Part shown: in pieces, positions 38,982-46,856 of the stretch
Numbering within the stretch: position 1 is the stretch's first letter
Layout: each line of letters opens with the position of its first letter
DNA from: Pantoea sp. GD03673
GTDB taxonomy: Bacteria; Pseudomonadota; Gammaproteobacteria; Enterobacterales; Enterobacteriaceae
Length of the DNA: 64,000 nt
NCBI RefSeq assembly: GCF_029844725.1
Contig: NZ_JAOCKJ010000005.1
Span: 1-64,000, forward strand
Reading direction: 5' to 3'
Translations under genes and position numbers: made by a program
The notes under the pieces: model-generated
The model's database searches: none
Told to the model about the DNA's origin: nothing
The model's input: the letters and a program-made list of their open reading frames with translations, nothing else

Positions 38982-39248
38982 GTGGAAATTTTATTCGTAG
39001 CAGGTTTTTTTCTGATGCTGTTGCTGACCGGCGTGTCGCTGCTGGGCGTGCTGGCGGCACTGGTGGTCGCAACCATCGTAATGTTTGTCGGTGGACTGTT
39101 TGCACTTGTTATCAAAGTGTTGCCGTGGCTGGTGCTGGCGGTGATTGCGGTGTGGCTGCATCGTGCCTTTTTTGGCGATAGCGATGCGCGGGCGCGTCGT
39201 AAGCTGAGACGTAAGATCAACAGGTTAGACCGCAAAAGCTGGCGCTAA
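38982..39248 (+). CDS. pspG: Envelope stress protein PspG
   Basis: PspG is a small inner-membrane effector of the phage-shock response to loss of proton-motive force. From GTG 38982 (after AAGGAG at seven bases) it has 88 residues (80 in E. coli): two hydrophobic segments with FFLMLLLTGVSLLGVLAALVVAT and a basic tail (RARRKLRRKINRLDRKSWR) that is longer and more basic than in E. coli. An ATG at 38859 lies before the sigma-54 promoter and cannot be the start. It is separated from the main psp operon, as usual. Confidence 0.9.
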   Translation: MEILFVAGFFLMLLLTGVSLLGVLAALVVATIVMFVGGLFALVIKVLPWLVLAVIAVWLHRAFFGDSDARARRKLRRKINRLDRKSWR

Positions 39249-39422
39249 ATGCGGTAACGATCACAGTGTGAGAGATTGACCGGCACCGATCTGCAATTAA
39301 ACATATTTTTTACTTATGTTTTCTGGCAGGATGCCTGTCGTCAAATCGACGTGCCATCGACTCGACATGAATTCATCGCCGCTGTCCCTACACCAGCGCG
39401 AACAAAAAATAAAAAACAGAAG

Positions 39423-39448
39423 AGGGCTTCCCACGGGAAGCCCTTTTT
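39423..39448. terminator. Terminator between pspG and qor
   Basis: Stem AGGGCTTCCC/GGGAAGCCCT is followed by five T on the plus strand; on the minus strand CTCTTCTGTTTTTT follows after a few bases. It can serve both convergent genes. The 170 bases between pspG and this hairpin hold nothing recognisable. Confidence 0.8.
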
Positions 39449-39459
39449 ATTGCCGGCTA

Positions 39460-40443
39460 TCACGGGATTAACAGACAGGATCCCTGCGTGGCGCGGCTCT
39501 CCAGCATCTGATGCGCCTTAGTGGCCTCTTTCAGCGCAAACTTCTGCTGCTCTGGCACCTCAACGTTAATCGCGCCGCTCGCCAGCAGCGAGAAGAGCTC
39601 GGCACTGGCGGTGTCCAGCTCCTGGCGATTGGTGATATAGCCAAACAGGGAAGGACGGGTCACAAACAGCGAGCCTTTTTTATTCAGAATGCCAAGATCG
39701 ATGCCGGTCACCGGACCCGACGCATTACCAAAACTGACCATCAGGCCGTGGCGGCGCAGCGAATCCAGCGACGCTTCCCAGGTATCCTTACCCACGGAGT
39801 CATACACCACGCCCACTTTTTTACCTTCAGTCAGTTCGCTGACACGCTGCGCAATGTTCTCTTCGCGATAGTTAATGGTTGCCCAGGCACCGGCTTTTTC
39901 CGCCATTCTGGCCTTTTCCGCTGAACCGACTGTGCCGATCAAATGCGCACCCAGCGCTTTTGCCCACTGACAGGCAATTAACCCGACGCCACCTGCGGCA
40001 GCATGAAACAGGAAAGTCTCTCCGGCGCTGATTTTATAGGTCTGACGCAGCAGATATTGTGTGGTCAGGCCTTTCAGATAGCTGGCGGCACCCTGCTCAA
40101 AGCTGATCGCCTCCGGAAGATGCATCAGGCGATCTTCCGCCACGTTGTGCACCTCACTGTAGGCACCCATGGACGCCAGACAGTAGACCACGCGATCGCC
40201 AGGTTTAAACAGGGTCACACCACGGCCAACCCGCGACACCACACCTGCGGCCTCCGTCCCCAAGCCAGAGGGAAAAGCGGCAACCGGATAGAGCCCGCTG
40301 CGAACATAGGTATCGATGTAGTTGATCCCGATAGCGCGATGTTCAACCTGCACTTCATGTTCAGCCGGGTCAGCAGGCTCAAAATCCGTCCATTCTAAAA
40401 CGTCCGGCCCGCCATGTGCGCTGAACTGAATACGCTTTGCCAT
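39460..40443 (-). CDS. qor: Quinone oxidoreductase (NADPH), QorA
   Basis: Qor is a zinc-less medium-chain dehydrogenase that reduces quinones with NADPH. From ATG 40443 (after CAGGAG) it has 327 residues, the E. coli length; an ATG at 40491 adds 16 unmatched residues. The Rossmann motif AAAGGVGLIACQWAK and the family segments GINYIDTYVRSGLYP and YDSVGKDTWEASLD are intact; the catalytic-zinc ligands of alcohol dehydrogenases are absent. It is divergent from dnaB. Confidence 0.95.
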   Translation of the reverse strand: MAKRIQFSAHGGPDVLEWTDFEPADPAEHEVQVEHRAIGINYIDTYVRSGLYPVAAFPSGLGTEAAGVVSRVGRGVTLFKPGDRVVYCLASMGAYSEVHNVAEDRLMHLPEAISFEQGAASYLKGLTTQYLLRQTYKISAGETFLFHAAAGGVGLIACQWAKALGAHLIGTVGSAEKARMAEKAGAWATINYREENIAQRVSELTEGKKVGVVYDSVGKDTWEASLDSLRRHGLMVSFGNASGPVTGIDLGILNKKGSLFVTRPSLFGYITNRQELDTASAELFSLLASGAINVEVPEQQKFALKEATKAHQMLESRATQGSCLLIP

Positions 40444-40539
40444 TCTGACTCCTGTGATTGTTTCATCATGAAGGTGAGGCACGCACCCCAACTAAGGTAT
40501 ACTTGCGCGTCCCCACAGAAGATCGGTAATGCATTCACT

Positions 40540-41946
40540 ATGGCAGGAAATAAACCCACCAACAAATCGAACGAAACGCAGGATCGCCAGCTCGCAGGCG
40601 TGAAAATGCCCCCGCATTCGCTGGAAGCGGAGCAGTCGGTGCTCGGTGGGTTAATGCTGGATAATGAGCGCTGGGACAACGTCTCTGAGCGCGTCGTCGC
40701 GAATGACTTTTTCAACCGCTCACACCGGCTGATTTTTTCAGAGATGCAGCGGCTGCTTGAAAACAGCAAGCCCATTGACCTGATAACGCTCTCTGAATCG
40801 CTGGAAACCCGAGGCGAACTGGAGATGGCAGGCGGCTTCGCCTATCTGGCTGAACTGGCGAAAAACACCCCGAGCGCGGCAAACATCGGCGCTTATGCCG
40901 ACATCGTACGCGAACGTGCCGTTGTGCGTGAGATGATCGCCGTAGCCAACCAGATTGCCGATGCCGGTTACGATCCGCAGGGGCGTAACAGCGAAGAGTT
41001 GCTCGATTTCGCCGAGTCTAACGTCTTTAAAATTGCGGAAGCACGTGCAGATAAAGATGCGGGCCCGAAAAACATCGCGCAGATTCTGGAGTCTACCGTC
41101 TCCCGCATCGAATCGCTCTATCAGACACCGCACGATGGTGTCACCGGCGTGGACACCGGCTATCAGGATCTCAATAAAAAGACCGCAGGCCTGCAGGGCT
41201 CTGACCTGATTATTATCGCCGCACGTCCGTCGATGGGTAAAACCACCTTTGCGATGAACCTGTGCGAAAACGCTGCCATGCTGCAGGAAAAACCGGTGCT
41301 GATCTTCAGTCTGGAGATGCCCAGCGAGCAGATCATGATGCGTATGCTGGCGTCACTTTCCCGCGTCGATCAGACCCGCATCCGAACCGGGCAGCTGGAT
41401 GATGAAGACTGGGCGCGTATCTCCGGCACCATGGGCATCCTGCTGGAGAAGAAGAACATGTACATTGATGACTCTTCTGGCCTGACGCCCACGGAAGTGC
41501 GTTCTCGCGCCCGACGCATCTACCGTGAAAACGGTGGCTTAAGCCTGATCATGATCGACTACCTTCAGCTGATGCGCGTGCCATCGCTGTCGGACAACCG
41601 TACGCTGGAAATTGCTGAAATTTCCCGCTCGCTGAAAGCGCTGGCTAAAGAGCTGAATGTGCCGGTGGTGGCGCTGTCGCAGCTTAACCGCTCACTGGAG
41701 CAGCGCGCGGATAAACGGCCGGTCAACTCGGATCTGCGTGAATCGGGCTCGATCGAGCAGGATGCGGATTTGATCATGTTTATCTATCGCGATGAGGTTT
41801 ACCACGAAAACAGCGATCTCAAAGGGATCGCCGAGATCATCCTGGGTAAACAGCGTAACGGCCCAATCGGTACGGTGCGGCTGACCTTTAACGGCCAGTG
41901 GTCACGCTTCGATAACTACGCTGGCCCGCAATACGACGACGAATAA
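40540..41946 (+). CDS. dnaB: Replicative DNA helicase DnaB
   Basis: DnaB is the hexameric 5'-3' helicase that unwinds the replication fork and recruits primase. From ATG 40540 it has 468 residues (471 in E. coli) starting MAGNKPTNKSNE; in-frame upstream ATGs lie in the qor promoter region. It has the N-terminal DnaG-binding domain (PPHSLEAEQSVLGGLMLDNERW) and the RecA-like ATPase with Walker A ARPSMGKTTFA and Walker B LIMIDYLQLM; the C-terminal half is almost invariant with E. coli. No intein is present. Unlike E. coli, no alr follows. Confidence 0.97.
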   Translation: MAGNKPTNKSNETQDRQLAGVKMPPHSLEAEQSVLGGLMLDNERWDNVSERVVANDFFNRSHRLIFSEMQRLLENSKPIDLITLSESLETRGELEMAGGFAYLAELAKNTPSAANIGAYADIVRERAVVREMIAVANQIADAGYDPQGRNSEELLDFAESNVFKIAEARADKDAGPKNIAQILESTVSRIESLYQTPHDGVTGVDTGYQDLNKKTAGLQGSDLIIIAARPSMGKTTFAMNLCENAAMLQEKPVLIFSLEMPSEQIMMRMLASLSRVDQTRIRTGQLDDEDWARISGTMGILLEKKNMYIDDSSGLTPTEVRSRARRIYRENGGLSLIMIDYLQLMRVPSLSDNRTLEIAEISRSLKALAKELNVPVVALSQLNRSLEQRADKRPVNSDLRESGSIEQDADLIMFIYRDEVYHENSDLKGIAEIILGKQRNGPIGTVRLTFNGQWSRFDNYAGPQYDDE

Positions 41947-41958
41947 TCTCCGCTTTGT

Positions 41959-41987
41959 GCTGTCATGCACGATCTGTGCATGACAGC
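41959..41987 (+). terminator. Hairpin after dnaB
   Basis: A perfect 12-bp stem GCTGTCATGCAC/GTGCATGACAGC with a GATCT loop lies 12 bases after the dnaB stop. No T-run follows. Confidence 0.65.
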
Positions 41988-42075
41988 CCCCATCATCAGA
42001 AAATAGTGTTGGACAACCTCTCGGGTTATCGGGTTATCTGTAACAAAGCGACGCCTATAACGCTGTGGAAACGGA

Positions 42076-42555
42076 ATGACTCACGTAGACGATTACGACC
42101 TTAAAATCCTGACTTTATTACAATCTAATGGCCGTCTGACCAATCAGGAACTCAGCGATCTGGTCGGCCTTTCTGCCTCTCAATGTTCCCGCCGCCGTAT
42201 CAATCTGGAACAGGCTAATCTCATCCTGGGGTATCACGCCCGGCTGTCACCCGATGCCATCGGGCTTGGCATGGTGGGGTTAATTGAGGTGCGCTTAATC
42301 AACCACACCGCCGAATATGTTGAAAGCTTTCACCGGATGGTGGAGCAGGAGCAGGCGATCGTGGATGCCTATAAAACCACTGGCGACGCTGACTATCTCC
42401 TCAAAGTGGCGGTGGCCGATCTCAATTCCCTCAGTGCGTTAATCAGCCAGCTGGTCGCGGGCCATCAGAGCGTTTCCCATGTGAAAACCTCTGTCGTGCT
42501 GGGACGCATGAAAGAGAACGGGCTGATGATGATTCCTGAGCAGAAGACGCGCTAA
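42076..42555 (+). CDS. Lrp/AsnC family transcriptional regulator
   Basis: The 159-residue product has the N-terminal helix-turn-helix of the Lrp family (DYDLKILTLLQSNGRLTNQELSDLVGLSASQCSRRR, 6-41) and a C-terminal RAM amino-acid-binding domain (VEQEQAIVDAYKTTGDADYLLKVAVADL). It resembles the short Lrp-like regulators of amino-acid catabolism or export. It lies 240 bases upstream of a YitT-type membrane protein gene on the same strand, which it may control, and occupies the place of alr between dnaB and tyrB in E. coli. The effector is unknown. Confidence 0.88.
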   Translation: MTHVDDYDLKILTLLQSNGRLTNQELSDLVGLSASQCSRRRINLEQANLILGYHARLSPDAIGLGMVGLIEVRLINHTAEYVESFHRMVEQEQAIVDAYKTTGDADYLLKVAVADLNSLSALISQLVAGHQSVSHVKTSVVLGRMKENGLMMIPEQKTR

Positions 42556-42796
42556 AAAGGTGCGTGCTGTGCGGTTTTGGTGCACACTTGCGGCAGTTCA
42601 TGCAAACAACGCGCATCGCAACGAGTTTTAACGCATAGTCTGACGGTGCCAGCCGGAATTTATGCACAACGTTGCGTTGAGAAGTGACTTAAATATCAAC
42701 GGGATATCGCTGGACCCCGATTTACAGGCGTCCAGGGCTATAACGATGGTGCGTTTTTTGCATTTCAACCGCATCATTTGCACTGAGAATACCTCC

Positions 42797-43411
42797 ATGG
42801 ATAACATCGCAGAACCCACCCGCGTCCCGCATTCGCGCATTGAAGATGCGCTGGCGATGGTGCTCGGCACCCTGATGGTCTCGTTTGGCGTTATTATGCT
42901 GAAACAGGCCGGTGCGCTGACCGGCAGTACCGCCGGTATCGCCTTTCTGATTAGCTATCTCTCGCCGCTCTCTTTTGGCAGCGCGTTCTTCCTGATCAAC
43001 ATCCCTTTTTACTGGCTGGCGGTAAAACGCATGGGCTGGGAATTTACCCTGAAAACCTTCTGCGCCGTCGGGCTGGTGTCGCTGTTTACCCAGCTGCACC
43101 CGCTGTTTGTCCACTTTTCTGACCTCAACCCGTTTTATGCGACACTGTTCGGTAACGTCATCATGGGAATCGGGTTTATAGTGTTATTTCGTCATAAGGC
43201 GAGCCTGGGCGGCATCAATATTCTGGCGCTGTGGCTACAGGATCGCTTTGGGATCCGCGCAGGGAAACTGCAAATGGCAGTGGATACCTGCGTCGTGCTG
43301 GCGTCACTGTTTGTGGTGAGTGGCCCCATCCTGCTCGCGTCGATTGCGGGTGCGGTGATCCTGAACCTGATTATTGCAATGAACCACCGTCCGGGACGCT
43401 ATCGGGTTTAA
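42797..43411 (+). CDS. YitT family (DUF161) membrane protein
   Basis: From ATG 42797 the product is 204 residues with five predicted transmembrane segments and the family motifs [18 protein letters not shown] and [30 protein letters not shown]. The DUF2179 tail of Bacillus-type YitT is missing, as in proteobacterial members. In-frame ATGs at 42662 and 42746 lead a non-hydrophobic extension and are not favoured. The transport substrate of the family is not established; the Lrp-type neighbour hints at an amino acid or related compound. Confidence 0.82.
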   Translation: MDNIAEPTRVPHSRIEDALAMVLGTLMVSFGVIMLKQAGALTGSTAGIAFLISYLSPLSFGSAFFLINIPFYWLAVKRMGWEFTLKTFCAVGLVSLFTQLHPLFVHFSDLNPFYATLFGNVIMGIGFIVLFRHKASLGGINILALWLQDRFGIRAGKLQMAVDTCVVLASLFVVSGPILLASIAGAVILNLIIAMNHRPGRYRV

Positions 43412-43449
43412 ACCGCTTTACCTCTGGACCAATCATGGAGACCTACACC

Positions 43450-44643
43450 GTGTTTCAAAACGTTGATGCCTACGCTGGCGATCCGATTCTGTCGTTGATG
43501 GAAGCCTTTAAACAAGACCCACGCGAACACAAAGTTAACCTGAGCATCGGGCTTTACTACGACGAGCAGAACATTATCCCGCAGCTGAAGGCCGTCGCGG
43601 CGGCTGAAGAGCAGATTTATGCTGAGCCGCATCAGGCATCGCTCTATCTGCCAATGGAAGGGCTGAACAGCTACCGTAGTGCCATTGCACCGCTGCTGTT
43701 TGGTGCCGACCATCCGGTGTTAAACGCGGGCCGCATCGCCTCGATTCAGACGCTGGGTGGCTCAGGCGCGCTGAAAGTGGGCGCGGATTTCCTCAAGCGC
43801 TACTTCCCGCAGTCTGCTGTCTGGGTCAGCGATCCGACCTGGGAAAACCACGTCGCGATTTTTAATGGCGCAGGTTTTGAGGTCAATACTTACCCCTGGT
43901 ATGACGCAGAAACCCACGGTGTGCGGTTTGATACCTTTATCAGCACCCTGAAAACCCTGCCTGCGCAGAGCATCGTGTTGCTGCATCCCTGCTGTCATAA
44001 CCCGACCGGCGCGGACCTGACCGATGCGCAGTGGGATCAGACTGTTGAGGTGCTGAAAGCGCAGCAGCTGATTCCTTTCCTGGACATCGCCTATCAGGGC
44101 TTTGGTGCCGGTATGCAGCAGGATGCCTATGCGCTGCGCGCGGTCGCAGCGGCGGGTCTGCCCGCGTTGGTCAGCAACTCTTTCTCCAAAATCTTCTCGC
44201 TCTATGGCGAGCGCGTGGGCGGGCTCTCAATCGTCTGCGACAGCGCCGAAGAGTCAGCACGTGTGCTGGGCCAGTTAAAAGCCACCGTTCGCCGCAACTA
44301 CTCCAGCCCGCCGAATTTCGGTGCGCAGGTTGTTGCACGCGTCCTCAACGATGAGGCGCTGAAAGCCAGCTGGCTGGCTGAAGTGGAAGCGATGCGTCTG
44401 CGCATTCTCGCGATGCGCCAGTCGCTGGTGGACGTGCTGAGCACCGCTCTGCCAGGTAAAAACTTCGACTACCTGCTGAAGCAGCGCGGCATGTTCAGTT
44501 ACACCGGCCTGAGTGCGCAGCAGGTCGATCGTCTGCGTAATGAATTCGGCATCTACCTGGTGGGCAGCGGCCGCATGTGCGTGGCCGGTCTGAACAGCAA
44601 AAACGTGCATCAGGTTGCGGAAGCCTTTGCCGCCGTGATGTAA
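43450..44643 (+). CDS. tyrB: Aromatic-amino-acid aminotransferase
   Basis: TyrB is a PLP enzyme that makes tyrosine, phenylalanine and also leucine or aspartate from their keto acids. From GTG 43450 it is 397 residues, exactly as in E. coli ([14 protein letters not shown]); GGAG at nine bases supports it over ATG 43435. PLP-binding features are the internal lysine in [17 protein letters not shown], the [16 protein letters not shown] phosphate/substrate loop, and HNPTGADLT. No TyrR box was recognised upstream. Confidence 0.95.
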   Translation: MFQNVDAYAGDPILSLMEAFKQDPREHKVNLSIGLYYDEQNIIPQLKAVAAAEEQIYAEPHQASLYLPMEGLNSYRSAIAPLLFGADHPVLNAGRIASIQTLGGSGALKVGADFLKRYFPQSAVWVSDPTWENHVAIFNGAGFEVNTYPWYDAETHGVRFDTFISTLKTLPAQSIVLLHPCCHNPTGADLTDAQWDQTVEVLKAQQLIPFLDIAYQGFGAGMQQDAYALRAVAAAGLPALVSNSFSKIFSLYGERVGGLSIVCDSAEESARVLGQLKATVRRNYSSPPNFGAQVVARVLNDEALKASWLAEVEAMRLRILAMRQSLVDVLSTALPGKNFDYLLKQRGMFSYTGLSAQQVDRLRNEFGIYLVGSGRMCVAGLNSKNVHQVAEAFAAVM

Positions 44644-44662
44644 CCGCAGTCAGGCTGTAAAT

Positions 44663-44696
44663 AAAACCGCCAGCGTTTTCTCTGGCGGTTTTTTTA
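44663..44696 (+). terminator. Intrinsic terminator of tyrB
   Basis: An 11-bp stem AAAACCGCCAG/CTGGCGGTTTT with an eight-base loop is followed by further T residues, 20 bases after the stop. Confidence 0.92.
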
Positions 44697-44764
44697 TGGG
44701 TCAGGGTTTACCTTTCGGCGACTTGCTGCACACTTAAACGGGATAACCGTTTCAGGAATAAGCT

Positions 44765-45184
44765 ATGTGGCATCAACAAACTATTACGCTGAGCGCGAGG
44801 TCACGCGGGTTTCATCTGGTCACCGATGAGATCGTCAATTCACTCTCCGGACTGCGTGATATCAAAACCGGACTGCTGCATCTGCTGTTACAGCACACCT
44901 CGGCGTCGTTAACCTTAAATGAGAACTGCGACCCGACAGTGCGCAGCGACATGGAGCAGCATTTCATGCGGCACGTGCCGGAGAATGCGCCTTATCAGCA
45001 CGACTATGAAGGGCGTGATGATATGCCGGCACACATCAAGTCATCGACCCTGGGGGTTTCGCTGTTATTACCTGTTCAGCGGGGACGTCTGGTGCTGGGC
45101 ACCTGGCAGGGTATCTGGCTGGGCGAGCATCGCATTGATGGCGGTGCCAGGCGAATTGTCGCCACTTTACAAGGGGAAGTGTAA
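44765..45184 (+). CDS. yjbQ: YjbQ family protein (UPF0047)
   Basis: YjbQ is a 139-residue member of the UPF0047 family (138 in E. coli), a compact trimeric protein with a conserved metal-like pocket. Diagnostic segments are [40 protein letters not shown] and [12 protein letters not shown]. Weak thiamine-phosphate synthase activity is reported for family members; the physiological role is uncertain. The stop overlaps the yjbR start by one base, so the two are coupled. Confidence 0.93.
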   Translation: MWHQQTITLSARSRGFHLVTDEIVNSLSGLRDIKTGLLHLLLQHTSASLTLNENCDPTVRSDMEQHFMRHVPENAPYQHDYEGRDDMPAHIKSSTLGVSLLLPVQRGRLVLGTWQGIWLGEHRIDGGARRIVATLQGEV

Positions 45185-45507
45185 TGAATAACTCAGATTT
45201 ACTGACCTATTGCATGAGCAAGCCTGGCGCGGAGCAGAGCGTCCACAATGACTGGAAGGCCACGCAGATTAAAAGCAACGGGGTGCTGTTTGCGATGGTG
45301 CATGAAGCAAAAGGGCGGCCTGCGGTCTCGCTGAAATCGACGCCCGCGCTGGCAGAATTACTGCGCGAAGAGCACAGCGACATCATTCCCAGCGAGCATC
45401 TGAATAAGTCTCACTGGAGCACGCTGTTTCTGGACGGTTCGCTGAAAGACTCACAGATCTACTATCTGGTCGATGCCTCATTTCAGCAGGCAGCCACTGC
45501 CCGTTAA
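45184..45507 (+). CDS. yjbR: MmcQ/YjbR family protein
   Basis: YjbR (107 residues, 118 in E. coli) has the MmcQ/YjbR fold, a double-wing DNA-binding-like structure. Recognised segments are YCMSKPGAEQSVHNDWKATQIK, GRPAVSLKSTPALAELL and SHWSTLFLDGSLKDSQIYYLVDASFQQ. The C-terminal tail is about ten residues shorter than in E. coli. Function is not established. Confidence 0.92.
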   Translation: MNNSDLLTYCMSKPGAEQSVHNDWKATQIKSNGVLFAMVHEAKGRPAVSLKSTPALAELLREEHSDIIPSEHLNKSHWSTLFLDGSLKDSQIYYLVDASFQQAATAR

Positions 45508-45515
45508 CGGGCAAT

Positions 45516-45543
45516 AAAAACCCTCTTGCCTGAGCAAGAGGGT
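45516..45543. terminator. Terminator between yjbR and the alcohol dehydrogenase
   Basis: A 10-bp stem ACCCTCTTGC/GCAAGAGGGT with a CTGA loop. On the minus strand it is followed by TTTTATTG, so it ends the dehydrogenase transcript; it lies 13 bases after yjbR on the other strand. Confidence 0.85.
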
Positions 45544-45558
45544 GTGCGGCCTGACAGG

Positions 45559-46623
45559 TTACGCGGCAGATTGCTTGCGCAGCGTGTTGATATCGATAAC
45601 AAAGCGGTATTTCACATCGCTTTTCAGCATGCGCTCATAGGCTTCGTTGATCTGATCCATCGCGATCAGCTCAATGTCTGACGTAATGCCGTGCTCGCCA
45701 CAGAAATCGAGCATCTCCTGGGTTTCCGCGATGCCGCCAATCAGTGACCCGGCGATGCTGCGGCGTTTGAAGATCAGGTTAAAGACCTGCGGTGCCGGGT
45801 GATCGTGCTCCGGAGCACCCACCAGCGTCATGTTGCCATCCAGCTTCAGCAGGGTGATAAACGGGTTGAGATCGTGCTGAGCCGCCACGGTGTTCAGGAT
45901 GAAGTCAAAGCTGTTAGCGTGCTGTGCCATCTGCTCCGGGTCTTTGGAGATGACGACTTCATCGGCACCGAGACGTTTGCCATCTTCAATTTTGGATGGC
46001 GAGGTCGTGAACAGCACCACATGTGCGCCCATGGCATGGGCAATCTTCACACCCATATGGCCCAGGCCGCCTAAGCCTACGATCCCCACTTTTTTGCCGG
46101 GACCGACATTCCAGTGACGCAGCGGTGAATAGGTGGTGATACCGGCGCACAGCAGTGGTGCCACGCCCGCCAGCTCCAGATTCTCCGGGATGCGCAGCAC
46201 AAAGCTCTCATCTACTACCATTGACGTTGAATACCCGCCGTAAGTGATGGCACCGGTTTCGCGATCTTCACCGTTATAGGTGCCGACAAAGCCGTTTTCG
46301 CAATACTGCTCCAGGCCCTGCTGACAGCTCGGACAGCTGCGGCAGGAGTCGACCATGCAGCCCACACCGACCAGATCGCCGACCTTGTATTTCTGCGTCT
46401 GCGGACCCACAGCGGTCACGCGACCCACAATTTCATGACCCGGCACAACGGGGAAAACGGTGTTTTTCCACTCATTACGTGCCTGATGCAGGTCTGAGTG
46501 GCAAACGCCACAGAACAGCACCTCAAGCTGAACGTCATGGGCGCGCAGCTCACGCGGCGTAAAATCGAACGGTGCCAGTTTGGATTTTGCATCCTGAGCA
46601 GCATACGCATGCGTAATATTCAT
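45559..46623 (-). CDS. Zinc-dependent NAD(P)-linked alcohol/aldehyde reductase, YahK-like
   Basis: This 354-residue medium-chain dehydrogenase has the catalytic zinc site Cys38-Gly-Val-Cys-His-Ser-Asp and GHEIVGRV, the structural zinc cysteines in CMVDSCRSCPSCQQGLEQYC, and the coenzyme motif GIVGLGGLGHMGVK. It resembles E. coli YahK and Ahr, broad aldehyde reductases that prefer NADPH. It is a stand-alone gene inserted between yjbR and uvrA and is not at this place in E. coli. The physiological substrate is unknown. Confidence 0.88.
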   Translation of the reverse strand: MNITHAYAAQDAKSKLAPFDFTPRELRAHDVQLEVLFCGVCHSDLHQARNEWKNTVFPVVPGHEIVGRVTAVGPQTQKYKVGDLVGVGCMVDSCRSCPSCQQGLEQYCENGFVGTYNGEDRETGAITYGGYSTSMVVDESFVLRIPENLELAGVAPLLCAGITTYSPLRHWNVGPGKKVGIVGLGGLGHMGVKIAHAMGAHVVLFTTSPSKIEDGKRLGADEVVISKDPEQMAQHANSFDFILNTVAAQHDLNPFITLLKLDGNMTLVGAPEHDHPAPQVFNLIFKRRSIAGSLIGGIAETQEMLDFCGEHGITSDIELIAMDQINEAYERMLKSDVKYRFVIDINTLRKQSAA

Positions 46624-46821
46624 GGTGTCTCCAGTTTCGATGTGTCGTGCGTGTTTTTCGATGATGTGCAGCAGGGTTGATGTGCTGCCAGAACAGGGCG
46701 ACGCCAGGGGCGTGCCAAAGAGGAACCGCTTAAGAATAGTCAGCGCGGGGAAATGCGTATATGCCTATACATGTCTGAATCTTGCCTGATTCTGCATTTT
46801 TCTGGCTGAATCGGCAGAGGA

Positions 46822-46849
46822 TAAAAAAAGGCCCGCACGCGGCGGGCCT
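46822..46849 (-). terminator. Intrinsic terminator of uvrA
   Basis: An 8-bp stem AGGCCCGC/GCGGGCCT with an ACGCG loop is followed on the minus strand by seven T residues, seven bases after the uvrA stop. Confidence 0.9.
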
Positions 46850-46856
46850 GAAAGCG

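Noticed and set aside
46732..46745. TAAGAATAGTCAGC resembling an RcsAB box before the alcohol dehydrogenase gene
   Set aside because: Only 10 of 14 positions match, the right half-site is poor, and there is no reason to expect Rcs control of this gene.
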